A stretch of 64,000 nucleotides of DNA from Roseivirga spongicola (GTDB lineage Bacteria; Bacteroidota; Bacteroidia; Cytophagales; Cyclobacteriaceae), in the NCBI RefSeq assembly GCF_001592965.1, contig NZ_LRPC01000012.1:186001-250000 (forward strand). Direction: 5' to 3'. This document shows positions 16,439 to 25,296 of this stretch, piece by piece. Made by a program: the position numbers and the translations under genes. Under the pieces are notes generated by a model. It saw only the letters and a list, made by a program, of their open reading frames with translations. It was not told the DNA's origin and searched no databases. Within the stretch, counting starts at the first letter, position 1; every line of letters begins with the position of its first letter.

Positions 16439-16918
16439 ATGAGGGCCATGGAACAACCAAATATCAATCAGTCAGCAGGAGTAGACACTGGGATATTTTC
16501 CTTGCAGCGTCAGTTTCAAGAGATGGAAGAGCTGAATGCAGCAATGAAGTGCGTAAAGCTGGATCTGCATAGTGTTAATACTATTCTTCAGTTTCTAAGT
16601 ACCAATGGAGTGTCGGTGACCAAAAGGGGAGAGTTGACCTCCGTGGTTGGGCTTGTTAAAGTAGATATGAGCTTGTTAGAGAAAGGCTTGAGAGCTCTAA
16701 CTAGGTGTTTAAACAGAAGGTCTCAAGGTGTACTTACTATTGAAGTAGAAAGCACTGAAAACGATATTAGTTTAGTGATTCCCACCTACGACTCCAGCGT
16801 AATAGAGAATTCTATTGTAGCTACTTATGCTGTTGAGGTTATAGAGAAGATGGGTGCAAAGGCTCACTTAAAGAAAGAAGCCATTTCCCTTACTTTTCCT
16901 ATGAGCAAAGGGCAATAG
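16439..16918 (+). CDS. Hypothetical protein, possible degenerate kinase core
   Basis: The 159-residue protein is not recognised. An N-terminal helical half (RQFQEMEELNAAMKCVKLDLHSV) with a long helix pair is followed by a beta-rich half (GVLTIEVESTENDISLVIPT, AISLTFPM). This resembles the size and order of a histidine-kinase dimerisation plus ATPase core, but without the N, G1 and G2 boxes. The start could be 16418, 16439 or 16448. It lies between signalling genes and may be a phosphotransfer or inhibitory remnant, which is inference only. Confidence 0.5.
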   Translation: MRAMEQPNINQSAGVDTGIFSLQRQFQEMEELNAAMKCVKLDLHSVNTILQFLSTNGVSVTKRGELTSVVGLVKVDMSLLEKGLRALTRCLNRRSQGVLTIEVESTENDISLVIPTYDSSVIENSIVATYAVEVIEKMGAKAHLKKEAISLTFPMSKGQ

Positions 16919-17052
16919 GCTTCACTTAATCACTTTTATTGGTCACAAAAAGAGTTAAAACTATACACTTTAGTGCATTTCGCTTTAGCTTCTAAAAAGC
17001 ACCCTGGAATTTATCATGTACAAATTTTGTTTGACGTCAATCGTAAATCTAA

Positions 17053-17069
17053 TCCCGAAACTTTCGGGA
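17053..17069. terminator. Small hairpin in the 16919-17146 gap
   Basis: TCCCGAAACTTTCGGGA forms a compact stem. It is followed by GTACCTTTTC rather than a clean T-run, so termination between the two convergent genes is plausible but weak. Nothing else is seen in this gap. Confidence 0.35.
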
Positions 17070-17146
17070 CGTACCTTTTCTAAGTCCGCCATTCAAAGTG
17101 ACTTTCAGCTGCTTCTAAAACTATGGTGCTTTCAGTCCATGATGGT

Positions 17147-18160
17147 TTATTCTAGACTGCAACTTCCGTTGAAATCCGAAGCATCAAAAAAGGTGTTTGA
17201 ACTACCTTTTAAGGCCCCTTTGTTAGCTTCAATTGTCAGCTGATTGCTTCCGTTTCTTTTGGGTGAGCAATATTCTAATAAATAATAGCTGTTCGCTTTT
17301 CCATTAATCAAGTCTCCTATTTCCTTAAACTTGTCTAATAGCTCTCCAATATTTACAGCCGAAACAAAGCTTGTTTTTCCAATAGACTTGAGTGTAGGCT
17401 CGTCAATCTCTTGTCCTAGCCCTATGGTGTAGATAGACATGTCTCTGTCGGCCTTTTTTACGGCTTCTAGCGCTTGTCCTTTAGTGTTTCTGTTTGCTTG
17501 GTCTGTTCCATCCGTGAAAATGACCACAGCGCTGCTGGCGATTTCATCTAATTGACGGGTTTGAGACAGCTTTTGCGAGGCCACTCCTATGCCCTGTATT
17601 ACAGCACCGTAAAGGTTTGTTGAATTATCTGAGCTCATTTGAGCACTGATGTTATCAATGGCAGCTTTCAGCGTAGTTCGGTTGGTAGATGTGCCCTGTA
17701 ACTGCTTAATGTTCTCTGAACCATCGAACCACCAAATCTCCATTTTTACCGCCTGAGCATTAACAGCACCTTCGCTAGGTACAACCTCATCTATAAAGCT
17801 CTTGGCGGCTGTTTTTAGTCCACTTAAACTTTCTCCTCCTAAAACACTTCCACTCAGATCTAACAACAAAGTGATGTGGTAGTCAAAAACTTGTTCATTG
17901 GGTTGGATCTTTCTTGTGGCTTCAAACTCAGAGATTTTCGCCCCGTTTTCATAAATGGTAAAGTCACTTTCCGATAAACCGGCAACTCCATTCCCTGCCC
18001 CATCTTCTACCCTGAAAAATACAGAGACGTTAGAAGGTAGGTTAACAAATTGATCTTCAATGGTTACCACTAGACCTGTGCTGGTATCGTCATTCCCTGA
18101 GCAGGAATAAACAAGGCATAAAAGCCCTGCTAGAAGTATTTTGAGGTTCGACATTTTCAT
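17147..18160 (-). CDS. VWA-domain lipoprotein
   Basis: The 337-residue protein has a lipoprotein signal (LLAGLLCLVYSCSG), a short beta domain and a von Willebrand A domain. The MIDAS motif is complete enough to see: DLSGS (LLLDLSGSVLGGES), a Thr-containing loop and FTDGTDQ. The frame opens at 18187, but ATG 18160 gives the better signal peptide. VWA lipoproteins bind metal-dependent protein ligands at the cell surface or periplasm. The partner is unknown and the gene stands alone. Confidence 0.8.
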   Translation of the reverse strand: MKMSNLKILLAGLLCLVYSCSGNDDTSTGLVVTIEDQFVNLPSNVSVFFRVEDGAGNGVAGLSESDFTIYENGAKISEFEATRKIQPNEQVFDYHITLLLDLSGSVLGGESLSGLKTAAKSFIDEVVPSEGAVNAQAVKMEIWWFDGSENIKQLQGTSTNRTTLKAAIDNISAQMSSDNSTNLYGAVIQGIGVASQKLSQTRQLDEIASSAVVIFTDGTDQANRNTKGQALEAVKKADRDMSIYTIGLGQEIDEPTLKSIGKTSFVSAVNIGELLDKFKEIGDLINGKANSYYLLEYCSPKRNGSNQLTIEANKGALKGSSNTFFDASDFNGSCSLE

Positions 18161-18267
18161 GGTTCTTAGGTTTTGAGTATACCGCAAGAACAGAGAAACT
18201 TATTTCCGTATTGTGTGGTTGGGTGTGAAAATGATTTAATTTTGCATCCGTTTAGCAATTCAGCAAT

Positions 18268-18672
18268 ATGAAGACAACCACCACGTTACTTGGAGATTAC
18301 GAGTTTGAATCGGTTAACCCTAATGGCAATAAGGTGCATATAGATATGCGTCCTGCAGATGAGAAGAATGGGCAATCGCCAACCGAATTACTTCTTTCTG
18401 CTTTGGCAGGCTGTGCCTCTGTAGATTTAGTGCAAATGCTAAAGAAGAGAAAAAAGACCGTGAATGGGCTTAGAATTGAGACTGAAGGTACTCGTCAAGA
18501 AGAGCAACCACGCTTTTTTACCCACATCAAATTGCATTTCATTCTTGAGTCTCCAGATGCTACCATGGAAGAGTTTACTAAGCTCGGACATTTGGCAGCC
18601 ACAAAGTACTGCTCTGTTGCCGGAACATTGAAGAGTGAAGTTGAACACTCTTTCGAGATTATAAGAGACTAA
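18268..18672 (+). CDS. OsmC family protein
   Basis: The 134-residue protein has the OsmC/Ohr fold signatures: DEKNGQSPTELLLSALAGCASVDL with the conserved Cys, and LAATKYCSVAGTLKSEVEH with the second Cys. OsmC proteins reduce organic hydroperoxides with a pair of cysteines; other members only bind ligands. Both cysteines are present, so peroxidase activity is plausible. It is monocistronic. Confidence 0.88.
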   Translation: MKTTTTLLGDYEFESVNPNGNKVHIDMRPADEKNGQSPTELLLSALAGCASVDLVQMLKKRKKTVNGLRIETEGTRQEEQPRFFTHIKLHFILESPDATMEEFTKLGHLAATKYCSVAGTLKSEVEHSFEIIRD

Positions 18673-18763
18673 GGGCTCAAAAAAGACTTATTTAGGAATT
18701 TCACCTGAGATTACCCTACCTTCAATAGTAGAATGGCTTCCTGGGTGTTTTTTGCCTAATACC

Positions 18764-20980
18764 TCATAGGTTAAGCCAGTAGGTGACCTTTATAACAAGC
18801 GCTCGGTTTTTATTGATGAAGTCATCTGGGAAATAGTTGTCTGTATAGGCTATGAATACATCAGATACTGGTTTGAATCTCCACTGAATTCTTGAGTTAA
18901 TGTTCAGGTTGTCTATTTGATTATTGTATTGAATAAAGGTAGTCCAGAACAGTTTCTTGGTGAAGGTGATATCCAATCTTGGGCCAATAAGGAATAAATC
19001 TGCTTCTCCGTATGGTTCTGGTAGCCTAATCCTATTGTAATTAAAGTCCATAGTAATGAGGCCAAGGGGTTGGATTCTGTAATTCAGGCTTCCTCCTAGT
19101 CCAATTCTGTTGCCGTTGAAATATTGACCTGCATTTGCATTTAAGTTAAGATAAAACGGATTACGGGTGTCTCCTCTATAGTTAAGCCGTAAGTTGGTGT
19201 ATCGGTAATCTGTACCTTCAGGGAGCTTCTGGTTACCATTTCTTGTAGGGTCAAAATCATTGAAAAGATAGAGGTAGGTTTGGTTTACTTGAATGCTGAA
19301 AGAACTAGTGTTTAGCATAGAAAAGTCAGTGCCAATACCTATTTGATAATCAGTTAATCCTAGTGACTCGTTAGCATAACCTTCATAAGATATTGTAGGG
19401 CTGATTCTTTGAATCGATTCGGATTGAGGGTAGAAGTTTTTCTGGAGACTTAAACTATTTCGGTCATATCCGTTTCTTCTAGCAAAACCTACCTCAGGAC
19501 TATAGCCATCGCCAACTGACTGCAAAAGTGCTTCTATTTGCCAGTTTATTGTAGAGTAAAGTATGTTGCCAGAAGCTGCGTATGAATCGTCAGCCCCACC
19601 TTTCTCAAAGCTCCTGTGATAAAAGAACTTGCCGTTCCACTTATTGTCTGCTGAAGCTAAGTTGTAGTCTAGTCCTAATACCCTATTATATTGGTTGAAG
19701 CTAGAGTTGCTTTCATTGGCTAGGTCTTGCTTATTTACGAAAATAAAACCCAGATTAGACCTAGAAAATACTTTCCGTTGAAGTGCTGTAACCGTGTAAT
19801 TGATCTCTGGTAAGTCGATATTCTCAAGTGCTGCAGCTTGCATGTTCAAGACTCCAAGTCGCCAATTGTTGTTCAGCTTCCCGCTCAAGCGAGCTCCAAA
19901 GTTGATTTTATTTTGAACGTTTACTCCTGTGCTTTCATCTCTGCTAACCCCAATTCTGCGTGAGAAAAAAGGACGTAAGCCTTGTGCTCCGAATTCACCA
20001 AAAAGGTCAGCATTTTCAAGAAAGAACTGTCTTCTTTCCGGGAAGAATATCTCGAACCTGTCAAGATTGGTTACTTGCTGATCTACCTCTACCTGAGAAA
20101 AGTCTGGATTTACAGTAATGTCTAAATTCATAGATGGCCCAAGGGCAATCTTTGCATCGAAGCCAGCATCAAATCCCGACTCCGTATCTCTAGGCAGCTC
20201 AACGCCATCATCTCTATTAAGAAACCCACCAGAAGCGGCAGCATTGGCCGAAATGTAAGGGATCACCGAAATATTGGCTCCAGGTTTTTTGGGTGCTTTA
20301 TCCCAAATGAGTTGACCAGTATGCGCTTGTGAGTACAGCGCAAAGTTTTGTGGAACAGGATTCCAAATAGATCGTTCGCCAGTGTTAGAGTCAATTCTAT
20401 ATGAGTTAATATTCCAGACTAAGTTCCCTTCCTTATACCGGATACTTTTAAAAGGAATTGCAAGTTCTGCTACCCAGTATGCATCGGTTCGGGTTACTTC
20501 TCCATACCATTTGTTTTCCCAGTCTAGTGATAGATTCCCTCTCTGTGCGCCACCATTTACCACGAGCCCTTCTCTTCTTACCCCAAACGGATTAATGCCA
20601 AACTGAAAGGCATTGGTGTTGTCGTCAAATGTATCGAACGAAATGGTGAACATGTCATTCCCTGCTCCCCTAAAGTCTCGCCTTAAAGAAGGGGTTACAT
20701 AGCCTGGGTTTTCTACATTATACATCTTCGCACCAATGTAAATGAACTTATCATCATAGGTGAACATGAGTACGGTTTGGGTAGAGGCTAGGAGGGTGTC
20801 TGTAGGAAAGTTCATCCAATAATCAGAACTCTTTTCGGCTTCAAGCCAGCTTTGTTCATTCAGCACTCCGTCAAGCGTTATTGGGGTAGAAGCTTCTCTG
20901 ATATGAATGCTCTTTTGTTCTTGTGCCAGTATTCCGCTGTACACCAAGAACCCTAGAAGGGTGAAAAATTTTAGTCTCAA
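18764..20980 (-). CDS. DUF5916 outer-membrane protein with CBM9-like domain
   Basis: The 738-residue protein has a signal peptide (to about residue 19) and a CBM9-like N-terminal beta domain (ITLDGVLNEQSWLEAEK, VLMFTYDDKFIYIGAKMYN). The DUF5916 region follows (PDFSQVEVDQQVTNLDRFE, FPERRQFFLENADLF). Alternating beta strands lead to a terminal aromatic residue region (VIKVTYWLNL), as in an outer-membrane barrel. The CBM9-like part suggests binding of a polymer or glycan at the surface, but no substrate is known. It is monocistronic and of normal length for the family. Confidence 0.87.
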   Translation of the reverse strand: MRLKFFTLLGFLVYSGILAQEQKSIHIREASTPITLDGVLNEQSWLEAEKSSDYWMNFPTDTLLASTQTVLMFTYDDKFIYIGAKMYNVENPGYVTPSLRRDFRGAGNDMFTISFDTFDDNTNAFQFGINPFGVRREGLVVNGGAQRGNLSLDWENKWYGEVTRTDAYWVAELAIPFKSIRYKEGNLVWNINSYRIDSNTGERSIWNPVPQNFALYSQAHTGQLIWDKAPKKPGANISVIPYISANAAASGGFLNRDDGVELPRDTESGFDAGFDAKIALGPSMNLDITVNPDFSQVEVDQQVTNLDRFEIFFPERRQFFLENADLFGEFGAQGLRPFFSRRIGVSRDESTGVNVQNKINFGARLSGKLNNNWRLGVLNMQAAALENIDLPEINYTVTALQRKVFSRSNLGFIFVNKQDLANESNSSFNQYNRVLGLDYNLASADNKWNGKFFYHRSFEKGGADDSYAASGNILYSTINWQIEALLQSVGDGYSPEVGFARRNGYDRNSLSLQKNFYPQSESIQRISPTISYEGYANESLGLTDYQIGIGTDFSMLNTSSFSIQVNQTYLYLFNDFDPTRNGNQKLPEGTDYRYTNLRLNYRGDTRNPFYLNLNANAGQYFNGNRIGLGGSLNYRIQPLGLITMDFNYNRIRLPEPYGEADLFLIGPRLDITFTKKLFWTTFIQYNNQIDNLNINSRIQWRFKPVSDVFIAYTDNYFPDDFINKNRALVIKVTYWLNL

Positions 20981-21095
20981 GGTTGAAGAAAGTAACTCAA
21001 CTTTAAGCTTATTTATTTAATTATGAAAGAGTTAGGTTTTCTTTCTGATAAATGGCCATTTGTTTTCTAATACTTTTGGTTCTTTATTCGCAACT

Positions 21096-21329
21096 ATGAG
21101 AGTTGTTAAGGAGTATTTGGACAAGCCTTGTAAAGTGACTGTGTTTTCTTGGAATGGTAAATACATAATAAAACTAGAAGAAGGGCCTTTTGAACAAACC
21201 TTTAAGGTGAGTGAGTTAGATGTGCTTGAAGAAGAATTGGAAGATATTTTGAATGAAAATTTTTTAAATCAGGCTTTAGATCGATTTAAGGAGATGGGAA
21301 GCTCTTTAAAAAGTGCCATGAATTACTAA
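21096..21329 (+). CDS. Small conserved acidic protein
   Basis: About 77 residues from ATG 21096; an earlier in-frame ATG at 21060 would add 12 hydrophobic, unconserved-looking residues. The N-terminal strands (CKVTVFSWNGKYIIKLEEG) are followed by an acidic helix (LDVLEEELEDILNENF). No family is recognised. It lies 33 bases before the hybrid kinase and is probably co-transcribed with it. Confidence 0.6.
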   Translation: MRVVKEYLDKPCKVTVFSWNGKYIIKLEEGPFEQTFKVSELDVLEEELEDILNENFLNQALDRFKEMGSSLKSAMNY

Positions 21330-21362
21330 ATTGAGCGTCCGTTACAACTACACTCAACTAAC

Positions 21363-23408
21363 ATGACCTACGCTCTGATTTTTGCAGGTGCGCTCATTAT
21401 TTTTTTAGCTGTTCTTTTGTTCATTGAGAGAAACCGTAAAAATCGACTTGAGCAAGAGAATGAAATTATTACGAAAAGGAAAGATTCCCTCCGACAGTCA
21501 TGGGAATTGCTCATGGGGCATTCTTCAGACTTCTACTTTCGATATAACAAAAATGGCGAAGTACACTATACATCTAGCAATGTAGAGAGATTGCTAGGGT
21601 ATAAGAAAGAAGGTGGCCCATTACACTTTCGGCAGTTTATTACTGAAAATCCTGTTAATCAGAATCTCTACCATCATATTGAAAAACTCTTCAATCTAGA
21701 GTTTGACGAATTGAAACCCTATTTTCTAGAGATTAAGGATGGTAACGGTGAAACACATATGCTGGAGGTTTATGAAACCCCACAATTAGACTCCGAGGGC
21801 AATGTAGATTACATTAATGGAATAGCCAGAGATTTAACCAGTGTATACAAGGCTCAGCAAGAGCTTAAAGAAAGTGAGCGACAACAGTTGCTGGTATTGG
21901 ATTCAATTCCTGACCCCATGTTCACTATCAATAGAGATTTATGCTATAGCGATTATCAGGTGGTTAAGGAAGATGACCTATGGTTTAAGCCTAGCGAGTT
22001 TATTGGAAAGCGGGTTAAAGATGTGGTGCCTGAACAAAAAGGAATCTATTTTGAAGAGGCCATACAAAAAACGTTTGAGAGCGGTCAGGTTCAAACCTTG
22101 GAATACGACTTTGGGGAAGGAGATGAGCAGGAGTTCTTCGAAGGCAGAATAATTAAGCTGGACGAGGAAAGAGTACTTGTTATCTCTAGGGATATTACCC
22201 CACAAAAGAAGCTTGAAAGGGAGCTACGAAAGGCTAAAAGCGCTGCAGAGTCTGCTGCTCAGGCCAAGAGTAATTTCTTGGCTACTATGAGTCATGAAAT
22301 TAGAACACCAATGAATGGTGTGGTCGGTATGATTAGCCTTTTGGCAGAAACAGACTTGAATGAAGAGCAAAAAGAGTTTGTAGAAACCATTCAGTCTAGC
22401 AGCGATACCTTATTGAGAATAATCAATGATATTCTAGATTACTCTAGAATTGAATCGGGTAAACTTGCCTTTGAAGAGTCTCTTTTCTACCTGAAAAAGG
22501 TAATAGATGATTCCATTGGGCTTATTAAGTTCGAAGCACAGCGTAAAGGAATTCTCATGAATGCTGTGGTAGATGAAGATGTACCTAACTTCATTCGTAC
22601 CGATAGGGGAAGGTTGCGTCAGGTGCTGTTAAACCTGCTTTCCAATGCTGTAAAGTTTACTGAGCATGGCTCAATTGTATTGAGGGTGAGTGTTGAAAGG
22701 CTTACTGATAAGAACGTAAACCTGCTATTCAAGATTAAAGATACCGGGATTGGCATTCCTAAAGATAAGCTTCAAGGATTATTCCGTGAGTTCACTCAAG
22801 TAGACTCTTCTCATACCAGAAAATTTGGTGGCACAGGCTTGGGCTTAGCTATTGTAAAGAAGCTAGTCAAAATGTTGAATGGCAAAATAAGCGTTGAGAG
22901 CGAAGTAGGGGTTGGTTCTGTGTTCACCTTCAGTATTCGAGCAAAATTAGCGAGTAAAATGCCGGCTAAGCCAGAAGATCAGGCTGAAGAAGAGGCTCAA
23001 CAAGATTTTATTGGAGAAGACTACCCAATGCGTGTGTTGATGGCGGAAGACAATTCCGTAAACAGAAAGCTAACTACCTTGTTCTTGGAGCGAATGGGGT
23101 ATGTCCCTGAAGTGGTGTCTGATGGTTTAGATGTAATTAAAAAGCTTAAGACAAAGACCTTCGATGTTATTCTCCTAGACATTGCCATGCCTCAGATGGA
23201 TGGTTATGAAGTGCTAAAACTAGTGCGCCAAATGGACTTGGAAAACCAACCTAGAGTCATTGGAGTTTCCGCCAATGCGTTTAAGGGAGACATTGAAAAA
23301 GGAATGTCCTTGGGCTTAGACGATTACCTGGTAAAACCTTTGCGCTTCAACGAACTGAAAGAAAAACTCATAGCTTCTTATAAGACCATTCACAATTCTA
23401 AGCCTTAA
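21363..23408 (+). CDS. Hybrid histidine kinase (PAS-PAS-HisKA-HATPase-REC)
   Basis: The 681-residue protein has one N-terminal membrane segment (residues 3-20), two PAS domains (about 45-165 and 175-280) and HisKA with His311 (ATMSHEIRTPMNGV). A HATPase follows (LNLLSNAVKFT, DTGIGIP, GTGLGLAI), then a C-terminal receiver with Asp606 (VILLDIAMPQMDGYE) and a Lys in DYLVKPL. Phosphate should pass from His to the internal Asp and on to an Hpt protein not seen nearby. The signal is unknown. It precedes bioD by only 9 bases, an odd operon partner. Confidence 0.92.
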   Translation: MTYALIFAGALIIFLAVLLFIERNRKNRLEQENEIITKRKDSLRQSWELLMGHSSDFYFRYNKNGEVHYTSSNVERLLGYKKEGGPLHFRQFITENPVNQNLYHHIEKLFNLEFDELKPYFLEIKDGNGETHMLEVYETPQLDSEGNVDYINGIARDLTSVYKAQQELKESERQQLLVLDSIPDPMFTINRDLCYSDYQVVKEDDLWFKPSEFIGKRVKDVVPEQKGIYFEEAIQKTFESGQVQTLEYDFGEGDEQEFFEGRIIKLDEERVLVISRDITPQKKLERELRKAKSAAESAAQAKSNFLATMSHEIRTPMNGVVGMISLLAETDLNEEQKEFVETIQSSSDTLLRIINDILDYSRIESGKLAFEESLFYLKKVIDDSIGLIKFEAQRKGILMNAVVDEDVPNFIRTDRGRLRQVLLNLLSNAVKFTEHGSIVLRVSVERLTDKNVNLLFKIKDTGIGIPKDKLQGLFREFTQVDSSHTRKFGGTGLGLAIVKKLVKMLNGKISVESEVGVGSVFTFSIRAKLASKMPAKPEDQAEEEAQQDFIGEDYPMRVLMAEDNSVNRKLTTLFLERMGYVPEVVSDGLDVIKKLKTKTFDVILLDIAMPQMDGYEVLKLVRQMDLENQPRVIGVSANAFKGDIEKGMSLGLDDYLVKPLRFNELKEKLIASYKTIHNSKP

Positions 23409-23417
23409 TTTTGAGGC

Positions 23418-24029
23418 ATGAATTACTTTGTTACCGCCATTGGCACCGATAGTGGCAAAACACTAGTGTCTTCCATTTTGGTAGAAGCCTTAAAAGCAGA
23501 CTATTGGAAGCCTATTCAAGCTGGTTTTCCTACAGATACGGAAGAAGTTAAGAAACTGGTGAGCAACTCTATAACACAGTTTCATCCAGAAACGCATCAG
23601 TTAAAGTTGCCAGCCTCTCCTCATGCAGCGGCTCGTTTCGAGCATCTTCATATTCAACTGGATGATTTTGTGGAGCCAGAAACTACTAATGAAATTGTGG
23701 TAGAAGGAGCTGGCGGAGTATTGGTGCCTATTAACCAAGAAGACTTTGTAATTGATATTGCGAAGGAATTGGAGATGGAAATTATTCTGGTAGCCAATTT
23801 GTATCTGGGAAGTATCAACCATACACTGCTCACGGTAGACTATTTAAAGCGAAATAACTTTAACGTGAAAGGCATCATTTTCAATGGAGATGGTAACCCA
23901 GAAAGTGAGCAGATTATTCTAAAGCATAGTGGGTATAGGCCGCTATTGCACTTGCCAAAACTTGGTAAAGTTACGCCAGAAGTAATTCAGTATTGGGCAG
24001 ATCAATTGATGTTAAGCTGGTATGAGTAG
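23418..24029 (+). CDS. bioD: Dethiobiotin synthetase
   Basis: The 203-residue cytoplasmic enzyme closes the ureido ring: 7,8-diaminononanoate, CO2 and ATP give dethiobiotin. Visible are the P-loop G9TDSGKT15, the Lys in YWKPIQAG, and VVEGAGGVLVPI, the conserved metal/phosphate region. The P-loop is shorter than the common GTDTxVGKT. It overlaps bioA by eight bases, matching consecutive pathway steps. The other biotin genes (bioB, bioF, bioC) are not in the window. Confidence 0.93.
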   Translation: MNYFVTAIGTDSGKTLVSSILVEALKADYWKPIQAGFPTDTEEVKKLVSNSITQFHPETHQLKLPASPHAAARFEHLHIQLDDFVEPETTNEIVVEGAGGVLVPINQEDFVIDIAKELEMEIILVANLYLGSINHTLLTVDYLKRNNFNVKGIIFNGDGNPESEQIILKHSGYRPLLHLPKLGKVTPEVIQYWADQLMLSWYE

Positions 24030-25296
24030 TTGGTTAGAAAGAGATAAGAGTGCTATCTGGCATCCTTTTACTCCACTTAAAGGCATGACCGAACCGGAGA
24101 TGTTAGAGAGGGCCGAGGGGGTGAATTTATACACCAAAGATGGAAAGAAAATTATCGATGTAATTTCTTCTTGGTGGGTTAATATTCATGGGCATAGCCA
24201 TCCTTATATTGCTCAGGCTATTGCAGAGCAAGCCAATAAGCTTGAACATGTGATCTTTGCTGGTTTTACTCACGAACCAGCTATTCGATTAGCGGAGAGA
24301 CTCCTTGATATTTTGCCCGATAACCAGTCTAAAATTTTCTTCTCAGATAATGGAAGTACAGCTACTGAGGTGGCCATCAAAATGGCTTTTCAATACTTTC
24401 ATAATCAAGGGATTGAAAAGAAGAAAATCATAGCAATTGATGGTGCCTACCATGGAGACACATTTGGTGCCATGTCGGTGGGTGATAGAGGGCCATTTAC
24501 AGCTCCTTTCGATCCGTATCTATTTGAGGTAGAGTTCATTGATTTTCCGGATGCTGATAAGGAAGATGAGGTGTGGAAACATTTCAAGGGGCTTGTAGAA
24601 TCTGGAGATGTAGCTTCTTTTATTTTCGAACCAATAGTACAAGGAGCTTCTGGTATGAAGTTCTACTCTGCCGAGTTGCTCGATCGTATGATCGCTTTGG
24701 CTCAGGGGCATAATGTGATTTGCATTGCAGATGAGGTAATGACAGGCTTTGGCCGATTAGGACCCCTCTTTGCGGCAGACCTGCTAGAGCATAAGCCAGA
24801 CATTATATGTTTGTCTAAAGGACTTACTGGAGGTGTTTTACCAATGGGTGTAACTTCTTGTACTGAGAAAATTCAAGAGGCATACCGGTCAAACGATCTG
24901 ATGAAGACTTTTTTTCATGGGCATTCATTCACTGGTAACCCTATGATCTGCGCAGCAGCCAATGCTTCTTTAGACTTACTGTTAACGGATGATTGTAATA
25001 ATAATCGCGAGCGGATCAATCAAAGGCATTTGGCTTTTCTGAAACAAATAGAGAATCACTCTATGGTTAGAAACGCGAGGGTAATCGGTACCATTTTGGC
25101 CTTCGATATCAATACTGAAAAAGATACATCATATTTCAACGAGGCCAGGCATCACCTTTACCCTTACTTTATTGAAAAAGGGCTCTTAATTCGTCCATTG
25201 GGGAATGTGATCTACTTAATACCACCATACATTATTTCTGATGATGATTTGGACTACGTTTACACTACAATTTTAGAGTTTTTGAATAGCTACTAG
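24022..25296 (+). CDS. bioA: Adenosylmethionine-8-amino-7-oxononanoate aminotransferase
   Basis: The 424-residue class III PLP aminotransferase moves an amino group from S-adenosylmethionine to 8-amino-7-oxononanoate in biotin synthesis. Markers are the N-terminal IWHPFTPLKGM, SSWWVNIHGHSHPYI, the phosphate-binding DNGSTATEVAIKMA, DGAYHGDTFGAMSVG, IADEVMTGFGRLG, and the PLP lysine in CLSKGLTGG. The IWHPF and SWW motifs separate BioA from other class III enzymes. Its 3' end overlaps the convergent permease gene by four bases. Confidence 0.94.
   Translation: MSSWLERDKSAIWHPFTPLKGMTEPEMLERAEGVNLYTKDGKKIIDVISSWWVNIHGHSHPYIAQAIAEQANKLEHVIFAGFTHEPAIRLAERLLDILPDNQSKIFFSDNGSTATEVAIKMAFQYFHNQGIEKKKIIAIDGAYHGDTFGAMSVGDRGPFTAPFDPYLFEVEFIDFPDADKEDEVWKHFKGLVESGDVASFIFEPIVQGASGMKFYSAELLDRMIALAQGHNVICIADEVMTGFGRLGPLFAADLLEHKPDIICLSKGLTGGVLPMGVTSCTEKIQEAYRSNDLMKTFFHGHSFTGNPMICAAANASLDLLLTDDCNNNRERINQRHLAFLKQIENHSMVRNARVIGTILAFDINTEKDTSYFNEARHHLYPYFIEKGLLIRPLGNVIYLIPPYIISDDDLDYVYTTILEFLNSY

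Noticed and set aside
18680-18763. A second frame after the DUF5916 stop (TYEVLGKKHPGSHSTIEG)
   Set aside because: The barrel already ends in a proper aromatic-containing terminus (YWLNL), so a frameshift extension is not needed. The frame has no start codon and is probably chance.
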